Positions 1-8,983 of a stretch of 53,431 nucleotides of DNA are shown here, in pieces. The stretch comes from JAYEHK01 sp034659475 (GTDB taxonomy: Bacteria > Bacillota > Syntrophomonadia > Syntrophomonadales > Syntrophomonadaceae). Below the pieces are notes generated by a model, which did not search any database, was not told the origin of the DNA, and saw nothing but the letters and a program-made list of their open reading frames with translations. Every line of letters begins with the position of its first letter. Positions within the stretch are counted from its first letter, which is position 1. The position numbers were made by a program, and so were the translations under genes. The stretch is from NCBI GenBank assembly GCA_034659475.1, contig JAYEHK010000053.1, forward strand, positions 1-53,431. Reading direction: 5' to 3'.

Positions 1-198
1 ATCTAGATACGCAGAGTTCCAATATTGTTGGGGTCAGACACCGCTTGTCCCATTCTACACCCTATTCAGTTTTCCAACTAACCAACTAACCAACTAACCA
101 ACTGTCCAACTAACCAACTAACCAACTGTCCAACTAACCAACTGTCCAACTAACCAACTGACCAACTTTATAACGCATTATCTGTCTAATACGAAACA
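1..198 (+). repeat. Modular palindromic repeat element, copy 1 (right part, cut by window edge)
   Basis: Non-coding. Bases 1-73 match the same module in the copies at 29776-29846 and (reverse complement) 45745-45821. From 74 to 168 there are twelve uninterrupted 8-bp units of the form CCAACTNN (mostly CCAACTAA and CCAACTGT) in perfect 8-bp phase. The end, about 169-198, matches the terminal inverted repeat of the other copies (core GCATTATCTGTC). The left half lies outside the window. It sits directly downstream of sigE, where sigG is found in many spore-formers. Confidence 0.85.
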
Positions 199-211
199 TG
201 AATGATTTGTA

Positions 212-934
212 TTACTCAATTTTTTTGATTTCTCTTTGGAGACGTTTCAGAATTCTTTTTTCGAGTCTTGATATATAGGATTGAGATATTCCCAGTATGT
301 CAGCTACTTCTTTCTGTGTTTTTTCCGTACCGTCCTGGAGGCCAAAGCGGAGTTGAATAATGGTTTTTTCACGACTGTTAAGCTTTTGCATGGCCTGCCA
401 TAGAAGGGATTTTTCGACCTCCCCTTCAATTTTTTTATAGATCATATCCCCATCTGTTCCCAGTACATCTGATAGAAGTAATTCATTTCCATCCCAATCC
501 ACATTCAAGGGTTCATCCAGAGATACTTCAACCCGGTTTTTCAGATTCCTGCGCAGGAACATCAGGATTTCATTTTCTATGCATCGTGATGCATAGGTCG
601 CAAGCTTGATGTTTTTCTTAGGTTCAAAGGTATTGACTGCTTTGATTAAACCAATGGTTCCGATAGAAATTAGATCCTCTATGTTTATCCCCGTATTTTC
701 AAATTTTTTAGCAATATAGACCACCAACCGCAAATTATGTTCAATTAATGTAGATTTTACAGCCATATCTCCCTGATCCAGACGGGAGATTAATTGTGAT
801 TCTTCTGGTTCTTTAAGAGGTGGAGGCAAAACCTCGGCCGATCCTATGTAATGTATAAAATCTGGTAGTCTTTTACTGATATACCAATTGAACAGACGTA
901 ATTTCAAGGAATAGAACCTCTCATATAATTTCAC
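212..934 (-). CDS. sigE: RNA polymerase sporulation sigma factor, pro-sigma-E
   Basis: Early mother-cell sigma factor of sporulation, 240 aa, the usual length. An N-terminal pro-sequence of about 30 residues is followed by the conserved YIGSAEVLPPPL segment where the family is cleaved. Region 2 (NLRLVVYIAKKFENTGINIE, then LISIGTIGLIKAVNTF) and the region 4 helix-turn-helix (ISQSYISRLEKRILKRL) are intact. The next gene upstream is spoIIGA, the protease that activates it, only 14 bp away, so the two are almost certainly co-transcribed as in Bacillus spoIIG. Identification is by near-identity to the family core. Confidence 0.97.
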   Translation of the reverse strand: MKLYERFYSLKLRLFNWYISKRLPDFIHYIGSAEVLPPPLKEPEESQLISRLDQGDMAVKSTLIEHNLRLVVYIAKKFENTGINIEDLISIGTIGLIKAVNTFEPKKNIKLATYASRCIENEILMFLRRNLKNRVEVSLDEPLNVDWDGNELLLSDVLGTDGDMIYKKIEGEVEKSLLWQAMQKLNSREKTIIQLRFGLQDGTEKTQKEVADILGISQSYISRLEKRILKRLQREIKKIE

Positions 935-948
935 AGATAATTCCCTCC

Positions 949-1830
949 TTATGCGTTTAACAGTATTTCAGACGGGATTAAAACCTGATATTTATCCTTA
1001 CCGGTTAATTTATCACGGTAAACCGCAACGACCAGGTTTTTATGTATCTTTTCTCTTCTCCCTGTCTTCACCACCAGTTCGTCACAACGGACTCCAATCA
1101 TCAGGCCGTTCTTCTTTCCAATGGAAGAAAAGGGAATTAAACGGAGCCGGTTTGCCCAACTGCAGATTGTCAATGCCTGAAGAAGCTCATTTTCGTCATT
1201 GTTATTGTCAATTGCCCAACAAAAATCCTGCGGTAAACATTTTCGTAACAAGTCGTATTCAGCAACCACAACAGGCCTTTTACTTAACGGGTCACGCAAC
1301 CCGTTTCCTGTATCCAGAAATCCTTCTCCACTACAGCTTTGATCACCAAAATGGAATTCAATGTTATAATGCAATAATTCAGGAACTAAATGGTTGGAAA
1401 GATACTGTTCTGCATAGGAAGCAATAAACACGGCACAAAAAAGACCACCCAGTAAGCAAAGATAGGAAAAACCTGTTGATTTGTTATTCATGTTAAACAG
1501 ATAGGATGCAGCAATGGAAGCACCTGCAACAATAAAACTAACTGCATAAAAATACAAAAACCCTTTTTTTAGGTGATTCCATGTTTTTGGATGTAATGCT
1601 ATAAAGACGAGACAGATTGAAAGGGCAATTTTCCCCGGTATGCTGTATATCCAATAGGATGAATAAAACAGATATCCAACTGCATAAATAGAACCCAATA
1701 AGGCAGCTATGGTAATTCTGCCATAGCTTATCGATATACCTCCTAGTTTAGCCGTTGTCCAAAGAATGACAAAATCCATGGAAAAATTAATTAAAAAGCA
1801 TAGATCCGCATATACGATTGTTTCTTTCAT
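949..1830 (-). CDS. spoIIGA: Sigma-E processing peptidase SpoIIGA
   Basis: Membrane-embedded aspartic protease that cleaves pro-sigma-E at the sporulation septum. 293 aa, with about five hydrophobic helices in residues 1-140 and a soluble C-terminal domain carrying FLDTGN (D173), the aspartic-protease motif. It precedes sigE by 14 bp. The upstream gap to ftsZ (1831-2021) contains a TATAAT-like -10 on the minus strand at 1909-1914. No convincing -35 at normal spacing was seen; in Bacillus this promoter depends on Spo0A and has abnormal spacing, so that is not evidence against it. No clear 0A box was found. Confidence 0.95.
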   Translation of the reverse strand: MKETIVYADLCFLINFSMDFVILWTTAKLGGISISYGRITIAALLGSIYAVGYLFYSSYWIYSIPGKIALSICLVFIALHPKTWNHLKKGFLYFYAVSFIVAGASIAASYLFNMNNKSTGFSYLCLLGGLFCAVFIASYAEQYLSNHLVPELLHYNIEFHFGDQSCSGEGFLDTGNGLRDPLSKRPVVVAEYDLLRKCLPQDFCWAIDNNNDENELLQALTICSWANRLRLIPFSSIGKKNGLMIGVRCDELVVKTGRREKIHKNLVVAVYRDKLTGKDKYQVLIPSEILLNA

Positions 1831-1982
1831 CTCACCACCAGCAGCTCACTTTTTAGTCTGTTGCATTGTTTAATCCTTATGAAATATTTTCATAATTATG
1901 TTTTCCAAATTATACTAGATGGTTAGAGATTAATTTGTAGTTTGTTGAAAGCATCTTCCTCTTTCTTTAGTCATAAAAATAG

Positions 1983-2012
1983 AAAAACCGGGAATTTATT
2001 ATTCCCGGTTTT
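1983..2012 (-). terminator. Rho-independent terminator after ftsZ
   Basis: Perfect stem AAAACCGGGAAT / ATTCCCGGTTTT around a short AT loop, followed on the minus strand by a T-rich run. It separates the division operon from the sporulation pair spoIIGA-sigE, so the latter needs its own promoter. Confidence 0.85.
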
Positions 2013-2021
2013 GATTAACCT

Positions 2022-3086
2022 TTATCTTCTTCTAAGAAATGGTGGTATTTCAAGATCACTTTTATCGAGAAATGAACTCGGTCTCTCAATCGTTTTCCCC
2101 TGTGCAGGTGGTTGAATTTCTCGCGGTCTATCGCTATCAAACCCTGTGGCAATAACAGTCACTCGAACTTCGTCACCCAGATTTTCATCAATATTGGCAC
2201 CAAAAATGATGTTTGCTTCAATATCAGCCGATTCATGAATAATCTCCGCTGCCTCGTTTATTTCAAACAAAGTCAGATCATTGCCCCCACTAATATTAAA
2301 TAACACCCCTTTTGCCCCTTCTATGGACGTTTCTAACAAGGGACTTGATATGGATAATTTAGCCGCTTCAGCAGCACGATTGTCTCCTTTAGCCTTTCCT
2401 ATCCCCATCAAAGCAGAACCTGTGTTTTTCATCACTGTTTGTACATCAGCAAAATCACAATTGATGACTCCAGGAACAGCAATTAGATCTGAAATCCCCT
2501 GTACACCCTGCCTTAGAATATCATCCGCAATTCTAAAAGCATCATTAAAAGCAGTATTTTTCTCAACAACCTGCAGTAACCGATCATTGGGAATGGTTAT
2601 CAGACTATCCACTTCATCTTTTAACGCCTGAATCCCCCGTTCAGCCTGAAGGTTGCGTTTGCGTCCTTCAAAAGAAAAAGGTTTTGTAACCACGCCAACA
2701 GTGAGCGCCCCTAAACCTTTGGCAATTTTCGCCACTACCGGAGCCCCTCCGGTTCCGGTTCCGCCCCCCATGCCTGCTGTTACAAAAACCATATCGGCTC
2801 CCTGAAGGGCTTTTAGAATTTCATCTTCACTTTCTTCTGCAGCCTTCATTCCCACATCAGGGTCAGCTCCGGCACCCAGTCCTTTGGTCAGTTTCTCCCC
2901 TACCTGTATTTTCTTCTCTGCCTTTGATATATAAAGTGCCTGTGCATCTGTGTTGACTGCAACAAACTCAACGCCTTTTAGTCCAGCTTCAATCATACGA
3001 TTAATTGCATTATTGCCACCGCCACCAATACCAATAACCTTAATGTTTGCAAATTGCTGAGTTTCTACCTCAAAATCCAACGGCAT
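2022..3086 (-). CDS. ftsZ: Cell division protein FtsZ
   Basis: Tubulin-like GTPase that forms the Z ring. 354 aa. The GTP-binding glycine motif GGGTGTG (about residue 107), the T7 synergy loop NCDFADV (about 208) and the C-terminal conserved peptide DLEIPPFLRRR for FtsA/SepF binding are all present, with a short variable linker (about 320-340). It starts 19 bp after ftsA and ends the operon at a terminator. Confidence 0.98.
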   Translation of the reverse strand: MPLDFEVETQQFANIKVIGIGGGGNNAINRMIEAGLKGVEFVAVNTDAQALYISKAEKKIQVGEKLTKGLGAGADPDVGMKAAEESEDEILKALQGADMVFVTAGMGGGTGTGGAPVVAKIAKGLGALTVGVVTKPFSFEGRKRNLQAERGIQALKDEVDSLITIPNDRLLQVVEKNTAFNDAFRIADDILRQGVQGISDLIAVPGVINCDFADVQTVMKNTGSALMGIGKAKGDNRAAEAAKLSISSPLLETSIEGAKGVLFNISGGNDLTLFEINEAAEIIHESADIEANIIFGANIDENLGDEVRVTVIATGFDSDRPREIQPPAQGKTIERPSSFLDKSDLEIPPFLRRR

Positions 3087-3105
3087 TCGCGAACCTCCTA
3101 ACTTA

Positions 3106-4311
3106 TTATGAAAATAAATCCCTTAACCAGTGATTAATCTTATAAAAAGCACTCCCAACATTGTCCTGTATTTCAAGGTTTGTCCAACCTATATGCTTCA
3201 TTCCATATAGTAATGAACCCACTACTACTGCATTTTCAGGCTTATTCATTTGAGGATCCAACCCTTTTATCGATTCCATTGAACCCACTCGAACGGGCAT
3301 TCCACTGTATTCTTCTATCGCTTCAACAAGCCCGTCTAGTTCTGCACATCCACCCGCCAAAACCATCCCTCCTGGGATCGGACCTATTACATATTGATTG
3401 ACTTCCGCAACAATCATCTCTGTAATTTCCTGAACTCTCGCAGCAATAATTTCAGTAACGATTTGTTGAGAAACCTGCTTGAATTCTTTGCCTTGAATAT
3501 TACACACGTTAATAAGATGTTCACTCTTTTCCAGAGATGATAAAGCTATGCCAGCTGCTTCTTTTATCCTGATCGCCTCATCAATAGAGGTCTTTAACAC
3601 AATAGCTAAATCTCTGGTTATATAGTCCCCCCCGAGGGGAAGAACCGAAGTAAATAACAGCGATCCCTGCTGAAACACAGATATTTCAGTAGTCCCTGCC
3701 CCCATGTCTACCAGAATGACACCCATCTGTAGTTCGTCTGGCAACAGAACAGCCTGCGCACCCAACAGTTGATTATATACCAACCTGTCTAAATGAAGAT
3801 TAATACGGCTTGCACATCTTTGAAGATTTTGCATTGCAGCTGAAGCTGCAACCAGCATCAACACCTCTGATTCAAGACGACTACCGACCATACCAACCGG
3901 TTCTCTTACCCCATCATAACCATCAACAACGTACTGCCTTTCAATAAGCTGCACAATGGTTTTATCTGGTGGAAGCGAGATGTTCTGGGCTGAGAGCAGA
4001 ACACGCTCTTTGTCTTCCTGAGAAATTTCATAGTCTGTATTACCAACGGCAACAACTGCACGGTTTCGCACGGAACTAATACTGGTTCCCGAGTAACCTG
4101 CAAGTGCATTGCCTATTTCTACTCCGGTAAGTTTTTCAAGTTCGTTTAAACAAGCATCAATGGAACGAGATGCAGCATCAATATCAATAACATTTCCTTT
4201 CTTGATCCCTTCCGATGGATGTTTAACAATTCCTAGCACATTTATGGATTCATTCTGCAGCATCTCACCTAGAGCAGCCTTTATCGAACTACTCCCCGCA
4301 TCAAGGCTCAC
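3106..4311 (-). CDS. ftsA: Cell division protein FtsA
   Basis: Actin-like ATPase that anchors FtsZ to the membrane. 401 aa from a GTG at 4311. Phosphate-1 motif LDAGSSSIK lies at the very start, phosphate-2 VDMGAGTTEIS near residue 200 and the adenosine motif GGMVLAGGCAELDG near 315. The C-terminus INHWLRDLFS resembles an amphipathic membrane-targeting helix. The start is unusual. The GTG at 4311 has no Shine-Dalgarno, whereas an AAGGGG lies upstream and in-frame ATT codons at 4332 and 4338 would add IRKRNLL or IGIRKRNLL, residues FtsA proteins normally have before this strand. No in-frame ATG exists before an upstream stop. Function is certain, start is not. Confidence 0.95.
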   Translation of the reverse strand: MSLDAGSSSIKAALGEMLQNESINVLGIVKHPSEGIKKGNVIDIDAASRSIDACLNELEKLTGVEIGNALAGYSGTSISSVRNRAVVAVGNTDYEISQEDKERVLLSAQNISLPPDKTIVQLIERQYVVDGYDGVREPVGMVGSRLESEVLMLVAASAAMQNLQRCASRINLHLDRLVYNQLLGAQAVLLPDELQMGVILVDMGAGTTEISVFQQGSLLFTSVLPLGGDYITRDLAIVLKTSIDEAIRIKEAAGIALSSLEKSEHLINVCNIQGKEFKQVSQQIVTEIIAARVQEITEMIVAEVNQYVIGPIPGGMVLAGGCAELDGLVEAIEEYSGMPVRVGSMESIKGLDPQMNKPENAVVVGSLLYGMKHIGWTNLEIQDNVGSAFYKINHWLRDLFS

Positions 4312-4415
4312 CAGCAGATTTCGTTTACGAATACCAATGCACCCCTTAACTTTCGTTCTTCTACTCTATAAATACCACAAACGTATTTGTTTTCCTCTTT
4401 ATCCTATAAGTTTTA

Positions 4416-4751
4416 TCAATATTTTTTCAGCAGATATCTGCGAATAATCCCTAGATTTTGAAATAATCTGACCCCAAAGACAACGACTGCTGCAAGATAG
4501 AGTTCCAGGTTTAATCGATCTCCCAAATAGGCTAATCCAGCCGCCATGAGCGTATTCATAACAAAACCACTCAGAAAAATAACGTTGTCGAACGCATCTT
4601 CCATATAAGCACGTATCCCCCCAAACACCGAATCTAAAGCAGCTAAAATTCCAATCGACATATATTTAACAAATACGACCGGCAGAAGAATGGGCAACTT
4701 AAAGCCTATGAGTAACCCTACAAACAGACAAAATAAACTTAATAACCACAT
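4416..4751 (-). CDS. sbp: Small basic membrane protein (DUF1290, Sbp family)
   Basis: 111 aa with three hydrophobic helices (about residues 3-22, 30-45 and 56-98) and a basic tail RRYLLKKY. Family members sit in division clusters of Firmicutes and Actinobacteria next to DUF881 genes. Exact role unknown. It is tightly packed in the operon, 3 bp after the DUF881 gene, with ftsA next. The DUF1290 name is from motif memory (the central FGGIRAYMEDAFDN segment), not a search. Confidence 0.88.
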   Translation of the reverse strand: MWLLSLFCLFVGLLIGFKLPILLPVVFVKYMSIGILAALDSVFGGIRAYMEDAFDNVIFLSGFVMNTLMAAGLAYLGDRLNLELYLAAVVVFGVRLFQNLGIIRRYLLKKY

Positions 4752-4754
4752 AAC

Positions 4755-5477
4755 CTAATCCGCCTTTTCTTCAGATTCAAACGGAGCACTATACCGTACT
4801 CTTAAAGGCCCTTTATAAGCTGGTATTTCAACTCTGTCAGCCGTTTGCATCTGCACTTCTAATCCGTATAATACCTTCAAGGTTTCCAGATATCCCCCTT
4901 TGATGGACATACCACTTTCCAATATGACCGGATCACCAATGGCACGAATCTCAAAAGGAGGTACTGTTTTATTCCAATTTACCAATATGGTTGTCCCTGC
5001 ACATCTTATTTCACTCATGGCAGTTATTCTCTCATCATTTATGGATATCGCCTCCGCCCCAGAGGCTCTCATCTCGTTTACAATGTGAAGCAAATCATCC
5101 TCGTGAACCAATGAATAGTTAGGATTTTCACCAGGTTGTACTTTTCTTTTGCTATCATTCAAAGTGACAACGATACCCGGTCCCTGAACAGGAAGAAGCC
5201 CTGCTACTAAATTTGTTTTTTTCAATTCTTCCTGAAGATCTGTAACCGCTTGCTGGTTGTTGTTAATATTCGTTAACTTTTCTCTCAAAGAAAGTACTTC
5301 CTGGGCCAGCGCATCTCTTTCCTCGATGATTGTATTAAGTTGATTGGTAAGATCTTCAAACCTTGTTTCTCGAACCTGCGGGTCATAGTTTTCTGTTGTT
5401 TTAAATTGAACTGAAATCATAATTCCAACAATGAGACATACAATCATAATTGAGATTTGTCCACCTTTAGTACGCAA
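4755..5477 (-). CDS. DUF881 family protein (YlxW/YlxX-like)
   Basis: 240 aa. One N-terminal transmembrane segment (about residues 8-25), then a coiled coil rich in E, Q and L (about 35-90), then a globular DUF881 domain with the motif PGIVVTLND (about 120) and conserved AISINDERI. It is a single-pass protein with an extracytoplasmic domain. Family members accompany ftsQ and sbp in division operons and are thought to act at the envelope; biochemical function is not established. It begins 11 bp after ftsQ. Confidence 0.88.
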   Translation of the reverse strand: MRTKGGQISIMIVCLIVGIMISVQFKTTENYDPQVRETRFEDLTNQLNTIIEERDALAQEVLSLREKLTNINNNQQAVTDLQEELKKTNLVAGLLPVQGPGIVVTLNDSKRKVQPGENPNYSLVHEDDLLHIVNEMRASGAEAISINDERITAMSEIRCAGTTILVNWNKTVPPFEIRAIGDPVILESGMSIKGGYLETLKVLYGLEVQMQTADRVEIPAYKGPLRVRYSAPFESEEKAD

Positions 5478-5488
5478 GTTATCACCTT

Positions 5489-6226
5489 CTATCTCCCTGT
5501 TTTTACAACGGGTTGACCTTTATAACGGATATCTACATATTGTAGTACTTCCTTACCTTCTTTATCAAGATCATCTTCTAACTTGAGGATCTCTCCAAAA
5601 GCCAGAATTTTTTCTTCTAATCGTTCCAGATTTCCAAAACGAACTTCCGTGCCGTTAATCGTGTATATCAATAAACTTTTTTCTTCATTGAGATAGTGAA
5701 ATTCACTAATTTGATCTCTATGCCTCGCAGGAAGTTCTTCCCAAACACTGCGAATCATACTGATTGCTGATGGCTCTATAACCTGTCCCAAATTCACTCT
5801 GACAGGAACCTCATCCAGGGTAATTAACAGATCGTTATCTACGGATAACATTGTCATTTTATCAATACAAACACCTTCTTCATCAACCATCAGATAAATA
5901 TCATTATAAGGAATCACTCCCCACACTGTGCGTTCTGTAATTTGTATTTCTAACGTGGAAGGAATGTGCCTTTTAATAATCGCTTCTTTTACCAGAGGAT
6001 GAATCTGAACAGATCTTTCCGTAATGGTTTTACTGGTTGTAAAAATGCTGTTTCCTGTCACTAATCCGGATAACGCTACAATTTCTTCTCTGGAAACTTT
6101 TTGGTTGCCTGTTACTTCAATCTTTTTCAGATAAAAAATAGAACTATGCAAAAACAAAAAACCGCACACCAATGCAATAAGAATAAAGAGGGCGGCCTTA
6201 AACCCTTTTCCTGTGGTTTTACTCAT
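5489..6226 (-). CDS. ftsQ: Cell division protein FtsQ/DivIB
   Basis: 245 aa bitopic divisome protein. A short basic cytoplasmic N-terminus precedes a transmembrane helix (about residues 11-32), then a POTRA domain starting at FYLKKIEVTGNQKVS and a beta domain. With FtsL and FtsB/DivIC it forms the complex that controls septal peptidoglycan synthesis. The position between murA and the DUF881 gene is typical for clostridia. Sequence divergence is normal for this family; topology and context carry the call. Confidence 0.92.
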   Translation of the reverse strand: MSKTTGKGFKAALFILIALVCGFLFLHSSIFYLKKIEVTGNQKVSREEIVALSGLVTGNSIFTTSKTITERSVQIHPLVKEAIIKRHIPSTLEIQITERTVWGVIPYNDIYLMVDEEGVCIDKMTMLSVDNDLLITLDEVPVRVNLGQVIEPSAISMIRSVWEELPARHRDQISEFHYLNEEKSLLIYTINGTEVRFGNLERLEEKILAFGEILKLEDDLDKEGKEVLQYVDIRYKGQPVVKTGR

Positions 6227-6321
6227 TCCAAAATATCTCCTCTGTCACAAAAACATTAAACCATGAAAATTATAGCAGATAAATATTGGTTGATAAAGGT
6301 CTCAAAATAACGAGCCGGCGC

Positions 6322-7575
6322 TTATAACACCGGCAATCGTTGAATATCCGCACCTAAATCTCTAAGTTTTTCATGAATTCTTTCATATCCCCTGTCAAGA
6401 TGCTCTAATTTAGAAATGTGTGTTTGTCCCTTTGCAGCCAAACCGGCCAGAATCAATGCAGCCCCGGCACGTAGATCACTAGCCTCAACAGAAGCCCCTT
6501 CAAGACTAGTTCCCTTAATGATTGCCACCCGACCTTCTATTTTTATATCAGCACCCATTCTTCGCAGTTCCTGAACATGCATAAAACGATTTTCAAAAAT
6601 CGTTTCAACTATCACACTGGTTCCATTAATTGTGCTCAGTAAGGACATCATTTGTGCCTGCATATCAGTTGGGAACCCTGGATAGGGCATTGTTTTTATA
6701 TCAGTAGACAAATGATTTTTACTGCCAATAACACGTATACCCCCTGCACGAAGAAAAGTCTCTACTCCTATTTCGTTAAGTTTGGCAATGACAGGCTGCA
6801 AATGTTCACTTATTGCATTATTAATCCAAACATCCCCCCCGGTAATCGCCGCAGCAACCATAAACGTCCCTGCTTCAATACGGTCTGGAATGACTGTATG
6901 TTCAACTGCGCCTAGCCGTTCAACTCCTTCAATGCGAATAGTATCTAACCCAGCCCCTTTTATCTTAGCACCCATACGGTTTAAAAAATTCTGCAGATCA
7001 ACAATTTCTGGCTCCCGGGCTGCGTTTCGAATAAACGTGGTTCCCTTCGTCGTCGTGGCAGCCATCATAATATTCTCCGTTGCTCCAACGCTGGGTATAT
7101 CTAGAAGGATTTCTCTACCGCGCGTATTATTACCCTTTCCCTCAAGAAACCCATATCCTTCTGTTATTTCAAATCCAAGGCATCTGAACCCTTTAATGTG
7201 CAAATCCATGGGCCTCGACCCGATGGCACACCCACCCGGATAGGCTACCCTTGCCTGTTTGAACCGTCCCAGCAAGGCACCCATCAACAGATTTGATGCG
7301 CGCATTCGGCGGCTGATCTCTTCTGGCACTTCATACCGACATGCTGATTGGCCATCAATTACCAGCGTTTTATTCTCTCTGTGTACCTTTACTCCCAGTA
7401 TTTGTAACGCCTGTAACATAACCAAAATGTCTTCCAAATCAGGTACATCGTTAAGAATTACCTGACCCGAAGATAATAGACTCGCCGCCATAATAGGCAG
7501 TGTAGCATTCTTTGAACCACTTACTTCTACCTGCCCTTTAAGCTTTGCGCCTCCCTTTAATAGTAATTCTTCCAA
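6322..7575 (-). CDS. murA: UDP-N-acetylglucosamine 1-carboxyvinyltransferase
   Basis: First committed step of peptidoglycan synthesis: transfers enolpyruvate from PEP to UDP-GlcNAc. The frame opens at 7620, but a GGAGGTG Shine-Dalgarno lies 5 nt before the TTG at 7575. That start gives 417 aa beginning MEELLLKGG, as in the family, with catalytic cysteine at position 116 (GGCAIGSRPMD). The longer start would add 15 unmatched residues and overlap murC. The conserved GSKNATLPIMAA opens the first domain and a second EPT domain follows. It occupies the place where murB is usual. Confidence 0.95.
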   Translation of the reverse strand: MEELLLKGGAKLKGQVEVSGSKNATLPIMAASLLSSGQVILNDVPDLEDILVMLQALQILGVKVHRENKTLVIDGQSACRYEVPEEISRRMRASNLLMGALLGRFKQARVAYPGGCAIGSRPMDLHIKGFRCLGFEITEGYGFLEGKGNNTRGREILLDIPSVGATENIMMAATTTKGTTFIRNAAREPEIVDLQNFLNRMGAKIKGAGLDTIRIEGVERLGAVEHTVIPDRIEAGTFMVAAAITGGDVWINNAISEHLQPVIAKLNEIGVETFLRAGGIRVIGSKNHLSTDIKTMPYPGFPTDMQAQMMSLLSTINGTSVIVETIFENRFMHVQELRRMGADIKIEGRVAIIKGTSLEGASVEASDLRAGAALILAGLAAKGQTHISKLEHLDRGYERIHEKLRDLGADIQRLPVL

Positions 7576-7609
7576 GTTAACACCTCCGGCAGGAAATGAT
7601 CGAAGCTCT

Positions 7610-8983
7610 TTATATTCCATTTCCCTCCACGATACTCGCAGCTAACTTCCATATATCCCCTGCCCCCATTGTAATCATCAAGTCATTTTCTCGAAGTTCT
7701 TCGTTAAGATAATGCTTTATGTCCTCAATTTGTGAAATGTAGTGTACATTACACCCCGATTCGAGAGCCGCCTGATAAACCAATTCGCCACTAACACCAG
7801 GAATGGGGTTTTCTCCGGCGGAATAGACATCGGTCACGACCACTAGATCAGCTTTTGAAAAAGCACGGCCAAACTGCTCTGCTAAGATCTTTGTGCGGGA
7901 ATATCGATGCGGTTGAAAAACAACTACAACACGATCATGGGGCGTTTGTTGAGCAGCATCAATTGTTGCCATAATCTCTGTTGGATGATGAGCATAATCA
8001 TCGACTACCGTAATCCCCCTTGTTTTCCCCATTATTTGAAACCGTCTTTTCGTTCCGATGAACCTTTTTAATGATCTGCTAATCTCATCAAAGTCTTGCC
8101 CCAATTCCATTGCCGTAGCCAATGCAGCCAGAGCATTCAATGCATTATGTTTACCGGGCACAGATAATTCAACGGTTCCTAAATAGTGGTTGTGGTGAAA
8201 AGCACTAAAAGATGAACCTAACCCCATAGGCGTCCAGTCTTTTAAAGAATAGTCAAAGGAAGTATCTTCACCGTATAAAACAACTCTTGCCTGGACACTC
8301 CTCTGTATATCCTGAATGCACCGGTCTTCTCCATACATTACAGCAATACCCTGGGGATGTACCTGATTGATAAATTGACAAAAAGCATTTTGAATCCGTT
8401 CAAAGGATTTATAGAAATCAAGATGATCATTTTCAATGTTTGTAATAACTGCAACATAAGGTTTTAATTCCAAAAAGGATGCATCACTCTCGTCAGCTTC
8501 AACAACAAAATACTTTCCTTCACCCAATCTGGCATTTAATTGATTGCCCTGGATCTCTCCTCCAACAATAAATGAGGGGTCAAGTCCACAACCAACCAGA
8601 ACAGTATACAACATCGAAGTTGTCGTCGTCTTACCATGCGCTCCCGCAACAGCAATTCCAGTGGATTCATTAACCATTGAAGCCAGCATCTGTCCCCTTT
8701 TCATAATTGGGATATTGCGACACCTGGCTTCCTTCACTTCAATATTATCCTGTGGAATGGCCGAGGAGATAACCAGTAAATCAACGCCTTCCTTCAGGTT
8801 CGAGGATGAATGTCCTTCATGTACTTCAATCCCTATTTGTTCTAATCTCGAACTAATTCCATTACGTTTCAGGTCGGAGCCACTTACTTTATAACCCTGT
8901 TCGCGCAAGACTCTAGCTATTCCGCTCATCCCTGCACCGCCTATTCCAACCATATGAATCCATTGTCCTGAATCTGTGGCCAC
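7610..8983 (-). CDS. murC: UDP-N-acetylmuramate--L-alanine ligase
   Basis: Adds L-alanine to UDP-MurNAc. 457 aa from a GTG preceded by AAGGAGATGAG. N-terminal Rossmann domain with MVGIGGAGMSGIA, Mur-ligase P-loop GAHGKTTTTSM (about residue 114), central EADESDASF and C-terminal DDYAHHPTEI and FQPHRYSR. A repeat-filled gap separates it from murG upstream, so it may need its own promoter. murA follows after 34 bp from the proposed start. Confidence 0.97.
   Translation of the reverse strand: MATDSGQWIHMVGIGGAGMSGIARVLREQGYKVSGSDLKRNGISSRLEQIGIEVHEGHSSSNLKEGVDLLVISSAIPQDNIEVKEARCRNIPIMKRGQMLASMVNESTGIAVAGAHGKTTTTSMLYTVLVGCGLDPSFIVGGEIQGNQLNARLGEGKYFVVEADESDASFLELKPYVAVITNIENDHLDFYKSFERIQNAFCQFINQVHPQGIAVMYGEDRCIQDIQRSVQARVVLYGEDTSFDYSLKDWTPMGLGSSFSAFHHNHYLGTVELSVPGKHNALNALAALATAMELGQDFDEISRSLKRFIGTKRRFQIMGKTRGITVVDDYAHHPTEIMATIDAAQQTPHDRVVVVFQPHRYSRTKILAEQFGRAFSKADLVVVTDVYSAGENPIPGVSGELVYQAALESGCNVHYISQIEDIKHYLNEELRENDLMITMGAGDIWKLAASIVEGNGI

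Noticed and set aside
74..168. CRISPR array
   Set aside because: Units are 8 bp with no spacers; it is a simple tandem array inside the repeat element.
951..1427. 158-codon plus-strand open frame
   Set aside because: Antisense to spoIIGA, no ribosome site, no family features.
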